From Neorhizobium sp. SOG26 (GTDB lineage Bacteria; Pseudomonadota; Alphaproteobacteria; Rhizobiales; Rhizobiaceae), in the NCBI RefSeq assembly GCF_003491345.1, contig NZ_CP025513.1, positions 186,001 to 250,000 on the forward strand: a stretch of 64,000 nt of DNA. The letters run 5' to 3'. A program made the translations under genes and the position numbers. Shown one piece after another: positions 1-9,003 of the stretch. The notes beneath the pieces were generated by a model. It saw nothing but the letters and a program-made list of their open reading frames with translations, was not told where the DNA came from and did not search any database. Numbering within the stretch: the first letter of the stretch is position 1; every line of letters starts with the position of its first letter.

Positions 1-43
1 GGATGCTCGGTTCGTCCTCGGCGATGAGAATGTCGGTTGGCAA
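1..43 (-). CDS. Response regulator receiver domain, N-terminal edge (partial)
   Basis: Only the first 14 codons are inside the window, running off the left edge. They read (M)PTDILIAEDEPSI, the first beta-strand and acidic pocket (Glu-Asp-Glu) of a CheY-like receiver domain. The start appears to be TTG at 43, with a strong Shine-Dalgarno GGGAGG seven bases upstream. The output domain and the partner kinase lie outside the window. The gene lies just downstream of the ScfR-like regulator on the same strand, 76 bases away, so the two may share a transcript. The family assignment rests on a very short but characteristic motif. Confidence 0.6.
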   Translation of the reverse strand, partial: MPTDILIAEDEPSI

Positions 44-119
44 CTTTGATCCTCCCTCTTCCTCCGGTGCCACCTTACCATTGAACCGCGCAGCCACAAA
101 CGGATGATGCAGTGACTCG

Positions 120-1709
120 TCAGACCGCTACTAAAGTAGGAGGAATGTTCTCCCCGCCGGGTGACCACGGCTCTTCCTGGCGACTGGCGCAATCGGTTCG
201 CGTACACAGACGGCAGGTCGGACCAACGGGGACGTCGAGCCGTGAGTCCGACAGGTTCAGCCCGTCGCCGTAGACTGTTGCGTCGGCGTGCAGGATATCC
301 GTGATCAGCAACACGGAATGCGGTAGCGCAACGTCGGTGAAGCCTGAAGTCGCGCGCGATACGGCCTTCGCCACAAACAGAAATCGTGAACCGTCGAAAA
401 ATCGTGCGACCTGACGCACGATCTGTCCCGGAGTGCGGAAAGCCGTGTAGATTGCCCAGAGCGGACAGGCATGCCCGCTCGTCGGAAGCAGAAGACCTGG
501 CAGAGGGAAGTGCTTCGACAGGCGGCCCGCCGGATCGGCGCGCAGGAAACCAAACGGCAGTCCGGCCTCGCCGCTGCGGCGGAGCGTGACGAGACGGTGG
601 GCGATCTGCTCGAAGCTCGCGTTGTAACGTTCACTTAGCGCATCGACGTCATAGCGCAGTGCCACTGCGTCAGCGAGAAAGCTCTCATAGGGAAAAAGGA
701 TCGCCCCGGCGATGTAGGTCGCGAGATAACGCCGAGCGCCTTGCCGCGCCATCGGGGATGCAAGCCGGCGCACTCCTGGCACGTCGTCCAGCACGTCCGC
801 ACAATTCAACTCCGCGATCAGGCGTGCCATCTGGAACTGGCGCGTTGACTGAGGAACTGTGTTGCGGAACCAGAGCGTTCGAGTCGAAGGCTCATAACCG
901 AAAGCTTTGCCGCCACGCGGCTCCGCGGAGCGCTGGATCGTAACCGCATGATGGCGAGAAAGCAGGTGGACCATCGTTGCCTCGTCAAATGCTCCATCCG
1001 CGTCGATTCGCCGGCGCTGCGTGGCAGCGGCATCCTCGAGTTCCGGGAAATGGTTCTGGGCGGCGAAGATCATGTCGTCCACCTCTTGGCGGGCGGAGGC
1101 GAAACGGCTGCGGCTTGAGGTCTGGTCGAACTGACCGATCAGGTTGCGGGCAACCGCAGTCAATCCGAACGCCTCGCGGCTGATCGAACCTAAAAAGCGT
1201 GTCTGCTCTTCGCTGCTGAGGTCCGGCACCGAATCAAGAATTTCTGCACCAGAGCGAATTGCGGTGATACCGGAAAGCACCTGGTGGAGAAGTTGCGAAA
1301 GCAGCGGATCAGCGCGAAGTCGATCGGCATAGGCGTCACTGCTCGACATGGCGGTGGTATAGGCGCGGTAGAGCTGGGCAATGACTGCAGCGATACCGGG
1401 GCTGGTGGCGACGAGATGGCGAGCGTCTTCTGGCCGCATGCCTCTGTCCGCGAGCACGGGATCAGCGAAGGCCTCAATCAGTTCGTGCATGAGGCGGTGC
1501 TCCGCCTCGCCGGTCAGTTCGTCCCGCTCGATGCCGAGTTCGGCGGCGATGCGTTGGAGCAAGGTGCCGCCCACCTGCCTTTTGTTGCCCTCGATCAGGT
1601 TAAGGTAGCTCGGTGATACGCCCACGGCCCGCGCGAGGGCCGCCTGCGAGATGGAGAGGGCTTTGCGCCTCGTGCTGATCCTCAAGCCTATCGGTGCGCG
1701 CACTGCCAA
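120..1709 (-). CDS. XRE-family regulator of the short-chain fatty acyl (ScfR/RamB) type
   Basis: A 529-residue transcription factor. Residues about 8-65 form an XRE helix-turn-helix (SQAALARAVGVSPSYLNLIEGNKR). The middle corresponds to the IrrE/ImmA-like domain, but the zinc-protease motif HExxH is absent: the equivalent stretch reads ARLIAELN, so proteolysis is not expected. The C-terminal part is the DUF2083-type domain and ends in a cysteine cluster (CRLCTRTDC), probably a metal site. Family members sense short-chain acyl-CoA status and control acetate, propionate or glyoxylate metabolism. It diverges from the ABC operon starting at 1873, and a palindrome lies just upstream of its start, which suggests autoregulation and perhaps control of that operon. 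Confidence 0.85.
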   Translation of the reverse strand: MAVRAPIGLRISTRRKALSISQAALARAVGVSPSYLNLIEGNKRQVGGTLLQRIAAELGIERDELTGEAEHRLMHELIEAFADPVLADRGMRPEDARHLVATSPGIAAVIAQLYRAYTTAMSSSDAYADRLRADPLLSQLLHQVLSGITAIRSGAEILDSVPDLSSEEQTRFLGSISREAFGLTAVARNLIGQFDQTSSRSRFASARQEVDDMIFAAQNHFPELEDAAATQRRRIDADGAFDEATMVHLLSRHHAVTIQRSAEPRGGKAFGYEPSTRTLWFRNTVPQSTRQFQMARLIAELNCADVLDDVPGVRRLASPMARQGARRYLATYIAGAILFPYESFLADAVALRYDVDALSERYNASFEQIAHRLVTLRRSGEAGLPFGFLRADPAGRLSKHFPLPGLLLPTSGHACPLWAIYTAFRTPGQIVRQVARFFDGSRFLFVAKAVSRATSGFTDVALPHSVLLITDILHADATVYGDGLNLSDSRLDVPVGPTCRLCTRTDCASRQEEPWSPGGENIPPTLVAV

Positions 1710-1716
1710 CCTCCCC

Positions 1717-1732
1717 TGTCAACACGTTGACA
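1717..1732. promoter_or_regulatory. Palindromic operator TGTCAA-N4-TTGACA
   Basis: A perfect 6+4+6 inverted repeat, TGTCAACACGTTGACA, lies eight bases upstream of the start codon of the ScfR-like regulator, inside the 163-bp divergent region shared with the ABC operon. Position and symmetry fit an autoregulatory operator. That the ScfR-like protein binds it is inference. Confidence 0.5.
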
Positions 1733-1872
1733 GTTTTCACTCTCTCCATGTGCAAAGATTTACAGATTTTTCGTTGTCTTACAATGACCTATTGCGAGTC
1801 TATTACTTGAGACCGATAGTAAAACGCTAAGCTCGTTGCGGGACGGGCTTCCGTGAACAAGGGAGGAATTCA

Positions 1873-3231
1873 ATGAGCACAATCAAGGGCGGCTTCACAC
1901 GCCGCAATGTCATCAAGACGGGCCTCACTGGTATTCTCGCCACTGGTGTCGCACCGCTCGTATTTTCGCGCGGCGCCTGGGCGCAGGACTTCTGCAACAA
2001 TCCGACCGGAAGTACCGTGACCTTCGGCCTGAACCTGCCGCTCACCGGCGCTTACGCCGAAGAAGGCGCAGACGAGCAGAAAGCCTATGAGCTTGCCATC
2101 AAGCACTTGAACGGCGAAGGCGACGGCGGGCTGCTGAACGTGCTGAAGCCTTCGGCACTCAAGGGCAACGGCATTCTCGGCAAGAAGGTCCAGTATGTCA
2201 GCTCGGACAGCCAGACCAAGTCCGACGTGGCCCGCGCAGGCGCGACCCGCATGATCGAGCGCGACGGCGCGATCATGATCACCGGCGGCTCCTCCTCCGG
2301 CGAGGCAATTGCGGTGCAGAGCCTTTGCCAGGAACTGGGCGTGATCTTCATGGCCGGCCTGACACACTCCAACGACACGACCGGCAAGGACAAGCGTCGC
2401 TACGGCTTCCGCCACTTCTTCAACGCGTACCAGTCGGGCATCGCGATTGCGCCGGTTCTCGGCGAGGAATACGGCAAGGAGCGTCGGGCATACCACCTGA
2501 CGGCCGACTATACCTGGGGCTGGACGCAGGAAGAATCGATCAAGGCGGCAACTGAAGCGCTCGGTTGGCAGACGGTCCAGACCGTGCGCACGCCGCTCGG
2601 GGCCGCGGACTTCTCGCAGTACCTCACGCCGGTCCTCAACTCCGGCGCCGACGTGCTGATCCTCAACCACTACGGCAACGACATGGTCAACTCGCTGACC
2701 CAGGCCGTGCAGTTCGGCATGCGCGACCGTCAGGCGAACGGGAAGCAGTTCGAGGTCGTGGTGCCGCTGTTCTCCGAGCTAATGGCGAAAGGCGCCGGCG
2801 AAAACATCAAGGGCATCTTCGGCACGTCCAACTGGCACTGGAATCTCCCCGACGAAGGCTCGAAGGCTTTCACCAAGTCGTTCGGCGCGGCTTACGGCTC
2901 ACCGCCGTCGCAGGCCGCTCACACGGCCTACGTCCAGGCACTTCTTTATGCGGATGCCTGCGAGCGCGCCGGAACCTTCTACCCGCCGGAAGTCATCAAG
3001 GCGCTGGAAGGATTCGAGTTCGACGGCATGGGCAATGGCAAGACGCTTTATCGCGCCGAAGACCACCAGTGCATGAAGTCCGTGCTGGTCGTTCGCGGCA
3101 ACGAGAAGCCGACAAGCCAGTTCGACGTATTGAACATCGTCAAGGAAATCGACCGCGAGACGGCAAACTACGACCCGGCGATCTTCGGCGGCGAGCTTGG
3201 CGCGGCCGAGCCGGTTCCTCAGTGCCGCTAA
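1873..3231 (+). CDS. HAAT-family ABC transporter substrate-binding protein
   Basis: A 452-residue periplasmic binding protein of the branched-chain amino acid/amide type. The N-terminus has a Tat-like signal (TRRNVIK followed by a hydrophobic stretch and a cleavage site after AWAQ), so it may be exported folded. The mature part opens with the fold-type-I hallmark FGLNLPLTGAYAEEG. At about 450 residues it is longer than LivJ (about 370), as in binding proteins for amides, urea or short-chain acids. A Shine-Dalgarno GGGAGG precedes the ATG. It heads an operon with two permeases and two ATPases. The substrate cannot be read from sequence; the ScfR-like neighbour hints at a small organic acid or amide. 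Confidence 0.9.
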   Translation: MSTIKGGFTRRNVIKTGLTGILATGVAPLVFSRGAWAQDFCNNPTGSTVTFGLNLPLTGAYAEEGADEQKAYELAIKHLNGEGDGGLLNVLKPSALKGNGILGKKVQYVSSDSQTKSDVARAGATRMIERDGAIMITGGSSSGEAIAVQSLCQELGVIFMAGLTHSNDTTGKDKRRYGFRHFFNAYQSGIAIAPVLGEEYGKERRAYHLTADYTWGWTQEESIKAATEALGWQTVQTVRTPLGAADFSQYLTPVLNSGADVLILNHYGNDMVNSLTQAVQFGMRDRQANGKQFEVVVPLFSELMAKGAGENIKGIFGTSNWHWNLPDEGSKAFTKSFGAAYGSPPSQAAHTAYVQALLYADACERAGTFYPPEVIKALEGFEFDGMGNGKTLYRAEDHQCMKSVLVVRGNEKPTSQFDVLNIVKEIDRETANYDPAIFGGELGAAEPVPQCR

Positions 3232-3243
3232 GCTGAACGTGCC

Positions 3244-3273
3244 CCCGCCCCGCCAAACACACGGCGGGGCGGG
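3244..3273 (+). terminator. GC-rich hairpin between binding-protein and permease genes
   Basis: An 11-bp perfect stem (CCCGCCCCGCC / GGCGGGGCGGG) with an 8-base loop lies 12 bases after the binding-protein stop codon. No U-tract follows. This is the usual layout of an mRNA-stabilising or attenuating hairpin that gives the binding protein higher expression than the membrane genes. Confidence 0.6.
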
Positions 3274-3308
3274 TTCCGCATGAATGACTGCAGGTCGGGG
3301 AGGCCGCA

Positions 3309-4340
3309 TTGTTTGAAGTCTTGTTTCTTCAGTTCCTGAACGGGCTTGATAAAGGCAGCGCCTACGCGCTTATCGCCCTTGGACTGACGCTCGTTTTCGG
3401 CACGCTTGGCGTGGTGAACTTTGCACACGGGGCGCTGTTCATGATCGGCGCCTTCTGCGCCGTCACCTTTCGCCAGTTGCTGACGCTTGAAACCGTCACG
3501 GTTGACCCGAACAACCTGTCTCCATGGGGAACACCCGTTGAGATCCGTGCGCCGCTGGTGCAGGCCTGGTTCGGCGACTTCGGAGCCATCCTCGTCAACT
3601 ATTCCGTCCCCCTCTCGCTGCTTCTGGCGATCCCGGTGATGCTGTTGATCGGCATCGGCATGGAACGCGGGCTCATCAAGTATTTCTACAAGCGCCCGCA
3701 CGCAGAACAGATCCTCGTCACCTTCGGTCTTGCGATCGTGCTCGGTGAAATCATCAAGGCGATCTTTGGGCCGAACCCGATCCCGCAGCCGATGCCGACG
3801 GACCTGCGCGGCGCCGCCGACATCGGAGCTTGGCTCGGCATGGCGCCCGGAGTCATCACCTATCCGCTGTGGCGACTGGTCTACTTCCTGTTCTCCGCCG
3901 GCATCATCGCCGCGGTGTTTGCCTTCCTGCAGTTCACCACCTTTGGCATGGTCGTGCGTGCCGGCATGGCAGACCGCGAGACAGTCGGGATTCTCGGCAT
4001 CAATATCGATCGGCGCTTCACGATCATGTTCGGCATCGCCGCGGTCGTGGCGGGCATGGCAGGCGTGATGTACACGCCGCTACTTCCGCCCAACTACACG
4101 ATCGGCATGGACTTCCTGGTCATCTCCTTCGTGGTTGTCGTGGTTGGCGGCATGGGTTCGCTTCCCGGAGCGATCGCGTCCGGCTTCCTTCTCGGCATCC
4201 TCCAATCCTTCGCGTCGATGACCCAGGTGAAGGCGATCTTCCCTGGCATCGACCAGATCATCATCTACCTCGTAGCCGTCATCATCCTGCTCGTCCGTCC
4301 TCGCGGACTGCTGGGCCGTCGCGGCGTGATGGAGACCTAG
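3309..4340 (+). CDS. HAAT ABC transporter permease (LivH type)
   Basis: A 343-residue inner-membrane permease. The N-terminus has the LivH signature ([19 protein letters not shown]), followed by multiple hydrophobic segments and the cytoplasmic coupling loop around [18 protein letters not shown]. Translation appears to start at TTG 3309 behind GGGGAGG. Relative to LivH (about 300 residues) there is a roughly 45-residue periplasmic insertion near residues 55-95. It sits one base upstream of the partner permease, so translation is probably coupled. Confidence 0.9.
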   Translation: MFEVLFLQFLNGLDKGSAYALIALGLTLVFGTLGVVNFAHGALFMIGAFCAVTFRQLLTLETVTVDPNNLSPWGTPVEIRAPLVQAWFGDFGAILVNYSVPLSLLLAIPVMLLIGIGMERGLIKYFYKRPHAEQILVTFGLAIVLGEIIKAIFGPNPIPQPMPTDLRGAADIGAWLGMAPGVITYPLWRLVYFLFSAGIIAAVFAFLQFTTFGMVVRAGMADRETVGILGINIDRRFTIMFGIAAVVAGMAGVMYTPLLPPNYTIGMDFLVISFVVVVVGGMGSLPGAIASGFLLGILQSFASMTQVKAIFPGIDQIIIYLVAVIILLVRPRGLLGRRGVMET

Positions 4341-4341
4341 A

Positions 4342-5487
4342 ATGTCGAACTTCATGTCACGCAAGGACCTCACGCTGTTCCTCGGTTTTGCCGCAGTGGT
4401 TTTGCTGCTGCCGATCCTCGCCACGCCATTCGGCGCGGCCTATCCGGACCTGCTGCAGCGGTTCATGATCTTCGGGATCTTCGCCGTCGGCTTCAACATC
4501 CTGTTCGGACTGACCGGTTACCTGTCGTTTGGCCACGCCGCTTTCTTCGGCGTCGGCTCCTACGCGGCAATGTGGTCATTCAAGCTTCTCAGCCTGAACG
4601 CCATTCCCGCCATTCTCTTTGCAGTTGTGATGTCGGGCCTTTTTGCCGTCGCGGTCGGCTACGTATCGCTGCGCCGGTCGGGCATCTACTTCTCGATCCT
4701 GACGCTTGCCTTTGCGCAGATGAGCTACAACCTCGCCTATTCGGTGCTGACGCCGATCACCAACGGCGAGACTGGTCTGCGCATGACGCTCAGCGACCCG
4801 CGGGTCATCGATGGGCTCTTCACGAGTGCGTCCGGTGCGCCGGTGCCGAGCCTCTTCGGCATGTCGCTTTCGGGCTGGAACGGCTTTTATTTCACCGCCA
4901 TCTTCCTGCTGGCGACCTTCTTCCTCTCGATGCGCATCAGCAATTCGCCGTTCGGCATGATGCTGAAGGGCATCAAGTCGAACCAGAACCGGATGAACTA
5001 TACCGGCTTCAACACACGGCCCTACACACTGACGGCCTTCATCATCTCCGGCATGCTCGCCGGTCTTGCAGGTTCGCTACTCGTCGTCACCGACCCGCTG
5101 GCCGGCGCTGAGCGCATGCAGTGGACGGCATCGGGCGAAGTGGTGTTGATGACCATCCTCGGTGGCGTCGGCACTTTGGTTGGCCCCGTGATTGGCGCTT
5201 GGCTGATCAAGTACTTCGAGAACATCTTCTCGTCGTTCAATGATAACGTGCTCAACAACTTCTACAGCTTCCTGCCCGATGGGCTGCGCGAGGTGGTGGT
5301 CGCCGTGAGCGGCAAGTTTGTCGGCGAAGGCTGGCACCTGTCGCTCGGCCTGCTTTTCGTGCTCATCGTCGTCTTCCTGCCCGGCGGCATCATGGAAGGT
5401 GTGCGGCGCATCGGCGCCCGCTTCGGGCACATGCGCAAGGGATCCAAGAGCAGTGCTCGCGTCGGCGCGACGGCAGCGGTGGGATAA
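4342..5487 (+). CDS. HAAT ABC transporter permease (LivM type)
   Basis: A 381-residue membrane protein with the LivM core: the motif [20 protein letters not shown] in the first third, about ten hydrophobic segments and the coupling loop [18 protein letters not shown]. The C-terminus ends in a short basic tail. It starts one base after the preceding stop codon. It should form the translocation pore with the preceding LivH-type protein. Assignment to the family is secure, the substrate is not known. Confidence 0.9.
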   Translation: MSNFMSRKDLTLFLGFAAVVLLLPILATPFGAAYPDLLQRFMIFGIFAVGFNILFGLTGYLSFGHAAFFGVGSYAAMWSFKLLSLNAIPAILFAVVMSGLFAVAVGYVSLRRSGIYFSILTLAFAQMSYNLAYSVLTPITNGETGLRMTLSDPRVIDGLFTSASGAPVPSLFGMSLSGWNGFYFTAIFLLATFFLSMRISNSPFGMMLKGIKSNQNRMNYTGFNTRPYTLTAFIISGMLAGLAGSLLVVTDPLAGAERMQWTASGEVVLMTILGGVGTLVGPVIGAWLIKYFENIFSSFNDNVLNNFYSFLPDGLREVVVAVSGKFVGEGWHLSLGLLFVLIVVFLPGGIMEGVRRIGARFGHMRKGSKSSARVGATAAVG

Positions 5488-5499
5488 GGGGACAAACCT

Positions 5500-6267
5500 A
5501 TGCAGACCAACAAGAACGTCGTTCTTCACGTTGCCGACGTCCACAAGCATTTCGGCGGGCTCCATGCCCTGTCGGACATCGATCTCCAGGTGAAGGAGGG
5601 CGAGACACATGCCATCATCGGCCCCAATGGTGCCGGCAAGTCGACGCTGCTCAACGTCATCATCGGACGCCTGGCACCCTCCAGCGGTGCCGTCGTCTTC
5701 GACGGAAATGTGCTGACGGGCAGGAAACCGCACGAGATCAACCAGCTTGGTGTCGCCCGCGTGTTCCAGACGCCGGAGATTTTTGCCGACCTCTCGGTTA
5801 TCCAGAATGTCATGACGCCTGCCTTTGCCAAAAGGGACGGAGCGTTCAAGATCAACATGTTCAGCGCAGTCGAGAACGAGCGGGCGATACGGGAAGAGGC
5901 CGAGCACATGCTCGAGGACGTCGGCCTCATTGATCGTCGGGAAACGCATGCCGGCGCCCTCTCTCGTGGCGACAAACGCCGGCTGGAGCTCGCCATGTGC
6001 CTGATTCAGAAGCCACGGCTTCTGCTGCTCGACGAGCCGACGGCGGGCATGAGCCGCCACGACACCAACACCACCATCGAGCTTCTGAAGAAGATCAAGA
6101 GCCGAGGCATGACGAAGGTCATCATCGAGCATGACATGCATGTCGTGTTCTCGCTTGCTGACAAGATCACGGTGCTGGCGGGGGGCCGCATCATTGCGGA
6201 AGGCGCACCGGACGAAGTACGCGGCGACCAGCGCGTCCAGGAAGCTTATCTCGGGGGAGCACACTGA
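5500..6267 (+). CDS. HAAT ABC transporter ATPase (LivG type)
   Basis: A 255-residue cytoplasmic ATPase. Walker A is GPNGAGKST near residue 42 and Walker B is LLLLDEPTAG. The signature motif is LSRGDKRRLELA rather than LSGGQ; similar departures occur in LivG and UrtD-type subunits. The C-terminal EHDMHVVFSLAD region and the EGAPDEV...EAYLGG ending are typical of LivG. It follows the LivM-type gene by 12 bases and overlaps the next ATPase by one base (TGATG), which indicates coupled translation. Confidence 0.9.
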   Translation: MQTNKNVVLHVADVHKHFGGLHALSDIDLQVKEGETHAIIGPNGAGKSTLLNVIIGRLAPSSGAVVFDGNVLTGRKPHEINQLGVARVFQTPEIFADLSVIQNVMTPAFAKRDGAFKINMFSAVENERAIREEAEHMLEDVGLIDRRETHAGALSRGDKRRLELAMCLIQKPRLLLLDEPTAGMSRHDTNTTIELLKKIKSRGMTKVIIEHDMHVVFSLADKITVLAGGRIIAEGAPDEVRGDQRVQEAYLGGAH

Positions 6268-7019
6268 TGAACGCCGTTGCACTCGACACAAAGCCGGTCG
6301 CTCGCGTCTCGGACCAGCCATTCTTTTCAGTGAGGGATATCCACGCCTATTACGGCGAAAGCTATATCGTCCAAGGCGTAACCTTCGACATCAGGCACGG
6401 CGAGATCCTAGCCCTGCTCGGCCGCAACGGCGCTGGCAAGACATCAACGCTTCGCGCGATTGCAAGGCTCGACGATCCGGAACTGCATCGCGGCGAAATC
6501 TGGCTCGACGGCCAGCCGATCCACAGCATGAAGTCTTTCCAGGCAGCACGCGCGGGGATCCAACTCGTGCCGGAAGACCGGCGCATCATCCAGGGCCTGA
6601 CGGTCGAGGAGAACCTGACGCTTGCCCAGGTGGCACCTGGCCGAGGCTGGGAGATCGACCGCATCTACCAGCATTTCCCGCGGCTTGCGGAGCGACGGCG
6701 GCAGGAAGGAACGACGCTTTCGGGTGGCGAGCAGCAGATGCTGGCAATTGCCCGCGCGCTTGCCCGTGACCTGAAGCTTTTGCTGCTCGATGAGCCGTTC
6801 GAAGGCCTGGCGCCAGTCATCGTACACGAGATCGAGAGGATCCTGCAGGAGATCAAGGCGCTCGGGATCACCTCGATCATCGTCGAGCAGAACGCAGTTG
6901 CCGCCCTGAAGCTCGCGGATCGCGCTGTGATCCTTGATACGGGCGAAGTCGCCTTCACCGGCACGGCGCAGGAGGTGCTCGATAACGCCCAACTGCGCAA
7001 CGAGTATCTGGCGATCTAG
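6267..7019 (+). CDS. HAAT ABC transporter ATPase (LivF type)
   Basis: A 250-residue ATPase with Walker A (GRNGAGKTS), signature LSGGEQQML, Walker B LLLLDEPFEGLAP and the LivF-typical PEDRRIIQGLTVEENL. It would pair with the LivG-type subunit as the nucleotide-binding heterodimer. About 15 residues precede the first beta-strand. It is the last gene of the operon. The 78 bases after it, before the convergent CMD gene, are GC-rich but contain no clear terminator. Confidence 0.9.
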   Translation: MNAVALDTKPVARVSDQPFFSVRDIHAYYGESYIVQGVTFDIRHGEILALLGRNGAGKTSTLRAIARLDDPELHRGEIWLDGQPIHSMKSFQAARAGIQLVPEDRRIIQGLTVEENLTLAQVAPGRGWEIDRIYQHFPRLAERRRQEGTTLSGGEQQMLAIARALARDLKLLLLDEPFEGLAPVIVHEIERILQEIKALGITSIIVEQNAVAALKLADRAVILDTGEVAFTGTAQEVLDNAQLRNEYLAI

Positions 7020-7097
7020 AGGCGGCGGCCCTGGGGGAGGGGCGGAGGGGACGGCAACGCCGTCTCCTCCGTACGCCGCAGAAAGCAAGCGCAGTCC

Positions 7098-7676
7098 CTA
7101 TCTCTTGCCGGCAGCGAGTTCCGTCCTGACGGCCGGATCTTCGTCCAGAAATTCCGGCTCCACGGTAGCACCCACGGCGTCGAAATACCGGCTCATGAAA
7201 TTTCGATATGAAGCAGCCAGCGCAACGTCTGCAATGTTCACATCGCTCAGCCCCACATCCCGAAGCCGCTGTATGTGATCGCGCGTGATCTGCGACGCGT
7301 CACGACTGATCTGCTTTGCGTAAGCAAGCATCTCGACCTGTTGCTCGCTTAATCCCGCTGTCTTGTAGTCCTTCATCACTGCCAGAGCCTGTTCCCTGCC
7401 GAGCAATTGAGCAAGGCTGCGGAAATAAACATGCGAGCAGTATGCCGACGGGACAGAACGTGCGGCAACGAAAGTGATCAGGCGGAAGTTCACCAATCCG
7501 AGTGAGAAACCGTCTCTCAGTTGGTTCAGCAACTTCTCCACTGGGACGATAATATCGGGACGCGCTGACCAGCACTGCGTCGCCTGCATCACACGGCCGA
7601 GTGACCTCTTCTCCGCCTCATAAAGCGCTGCTATTTCACCTGTGGCCTCCTCGGGGCTGATCGTCTTGATGAACAT
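7098..7676 (-). CDS. Carboxymuconolactone decarboxylase/AhpD-fold protein
   Basis: A 192-residue all-helical protein of the CMD/AhpD superfamily. The active-site helix reads SAYCSH (Ser77-x-x-Cys80-x-His82), so the first cysteine of the AhpD CxxC pair is serine. That suggests one-cysteine peroxidase or thiol chemistry rather than a classical disulfide cycle. An ATG four codons upstream (7688) is not used as the start, because those codons themselves spell the Shine-Dalgarno GGAGGAGG for the ATG at 7676. It stands alone, convergent with the ABC operon. The substrate is unknown. Confidence 0.75.
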   Translation of the reverse strand: MFIKTISPEEATGEIAALYEAEKRSLGRVMQATQCWSARPDIIVPVEKLLNQLRDGFSLGLVNFRLITFVAARSVPSAYCSHVYFRSLAQLLGREQALAVMKDYKTAGLSEQQVEMLAYAKQISRDASQITRDHIQRLRDVGLSDVNIADVALAASYRNFMSRYFDAVGATVEPEFLDEDPAVRTELAAGKR

Positions 7677-7894
7677 GACCTCCTCCATGGCAGAAGGTCA
7701 TATTAGCACTTCTTCAAGCATGATAGTTACCGTTAAAGCGGCCAAGCGCGGACAATCAAACCATGACGACAATCTTGCGTGGAGTGGGCCGCACTAAATG
7801 ATCCGGCACTTTGGGATTGGCTTCTCCAACAGCGTCTTCAGTCCGCACAGTAGTCAGCCTCAGAGCTATGGGATCCTGTTCCATCAAAAGGATC

Positions 7895-8908
7895 TTAGGC
7901 ATGCACGAGTGCGATCTTTCCAAAGTGCGACCCGCTTTCGAGGTAGCGCATGGCTTGGGCAGCCGCGGTCCAAGGGAAGGTGCGATCAATGACCGGCTTC
8001 AGGTCGTTGACCTCGATCGCCCGGTTCATGGCTTCGAAGGACTCCCGTGACCCGACCGGGATGCCACGGACCTGGACCTGCCTCTTGAAGATATCGAGAG
8101 GATTGATCGCCCCTTCCTTGCCGCCGAGATAGCCAATGATATTGATCTGGCCCCGGCGGGCGGCGGCTTTCAGCGATTGCTCGAAACTCTGCGGACCGCC
8201 GACCTCGATAATATGGTCGACGCCTTGGCCGTCCGTGAGATCAAGCACGGCATCCGACCATTCCGGAACTTGCCGGTAGTTGATGCCTGCATGTGCGCCG
8301 AGCGCCTTGGCACGTTCCAGCTTCCTATCGCTGCTGGAGGTGACGATAACCCTTGCGCCGCTGGTGCGGGCGAACTGCAGGGCAAAGAGCGATACCCCTC
8401 CCGTTCCCTGCACCAGCACCGTTTCGCCGGCCTTGATCGCCCCTTCGGTGACGAGCGCGTGCCAGGCGGTGACGGCGGCACAAGGCAAGGTGGCGGCTTC
8501 AACATCAGCAAGGTTTCTCGGAGCCAGTACCGCCGCCTGTTCATCGAGCAGGGCATATTCCGCAAGCATGCCGTCGATCGGCCCGCCGCGCTGGTATGCG
8601 GCCTGCGCCATGTGGAAGGAACCCCCAACCCAGCGCTGCCAGAAGGTGCTGCAGACACGGTCGCCAATCTTGAAACGCGTCACCTCCTCACCTATGGCGA
8701 CCACCTCTCCGACGCCGTCGGACAGCGGCACGAGCGGCAGATCGAATGCGGTGTGATAGGTCCCGTTGACGATCTCGACGTCGCGATAGTTCAAGGCCGT
8801 TGCCTTAACCTGAACCAGGATCTCCTGGCGGCGCGGCTTGGGCATTGGCCGTTCGACGATCCGCAGATTGTCGAGGCCGGGAGTGTCCTGCAGAATCATG
8901 GCTTTCAT
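7895..8908 (-). CDS. Zinc-type alcohol dehydrogenase/quinone oxidoreductase-like protein (MDR family)
   Basis: A 337-residue medium-chain dehydrogenase/reductase. The GroES-like N-terminal domain is followed by a Rossmann domain (VQGTGGVSLFALQFA, then TSSSDRKLERAKALGA). The cysteine cluster for the structural zinc is missing, as in quinone oxidoreductase-like members, so it is probably an NADPH-dependent reductase. The reading frame is open upstream of 8908, but the Shine-Dalgarno GGAG sits nine bases before the ATG at 8908 and homology-like sequence (MKAMILQ) begins there. It is divergent from the LysR gene at 9004, its likely regulator. Confidence 0.8.
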   Translation of the reverse strand: MKAMILQDTPGLDNLRIVERPMPKPRRQEILVQVKATALNYRDVEIVNGTYHTAFDLPLVPLSDGVGEVVAIGEEVTRFKIGDRVCSTFWQRWVGGSFHMAQAAYQRGGPIDGMLAEYALLDEQAAVLAPRNLADVEAATLPCAAVTAWHALVTEGAIKAGETVLVQGTGGVSLFALQFARTSGARVIVTSSSDRKLERAKALGAHAGINYRQVPEWSDAVLDLTDGQGVDHIIEVGGPQSFEQSLKAAARRGQINIIGYLGGKEGAINPLDIFKRQVQVRGIPVGSRESFEAMNRAIEVNDLKPVIDRTFPWTAAAQAMRYLESGSHFGKIALVHA

Positions 8909-9003
8909 CACAAGCATCTCCTTTTCGATGGCAATCGGGAGGATGCCCTTGCCCGATACGATAATCAAATTCATAGTCAGGAAGAAGATTATGCAGGTGA
9001 AGC

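Noticed and set aside
5077..6321. Long minus-strand ORF opposite the first LivM/LivG genes
   Set aside because: It spans two well-supported plus-strand genes and has no protein-family features.
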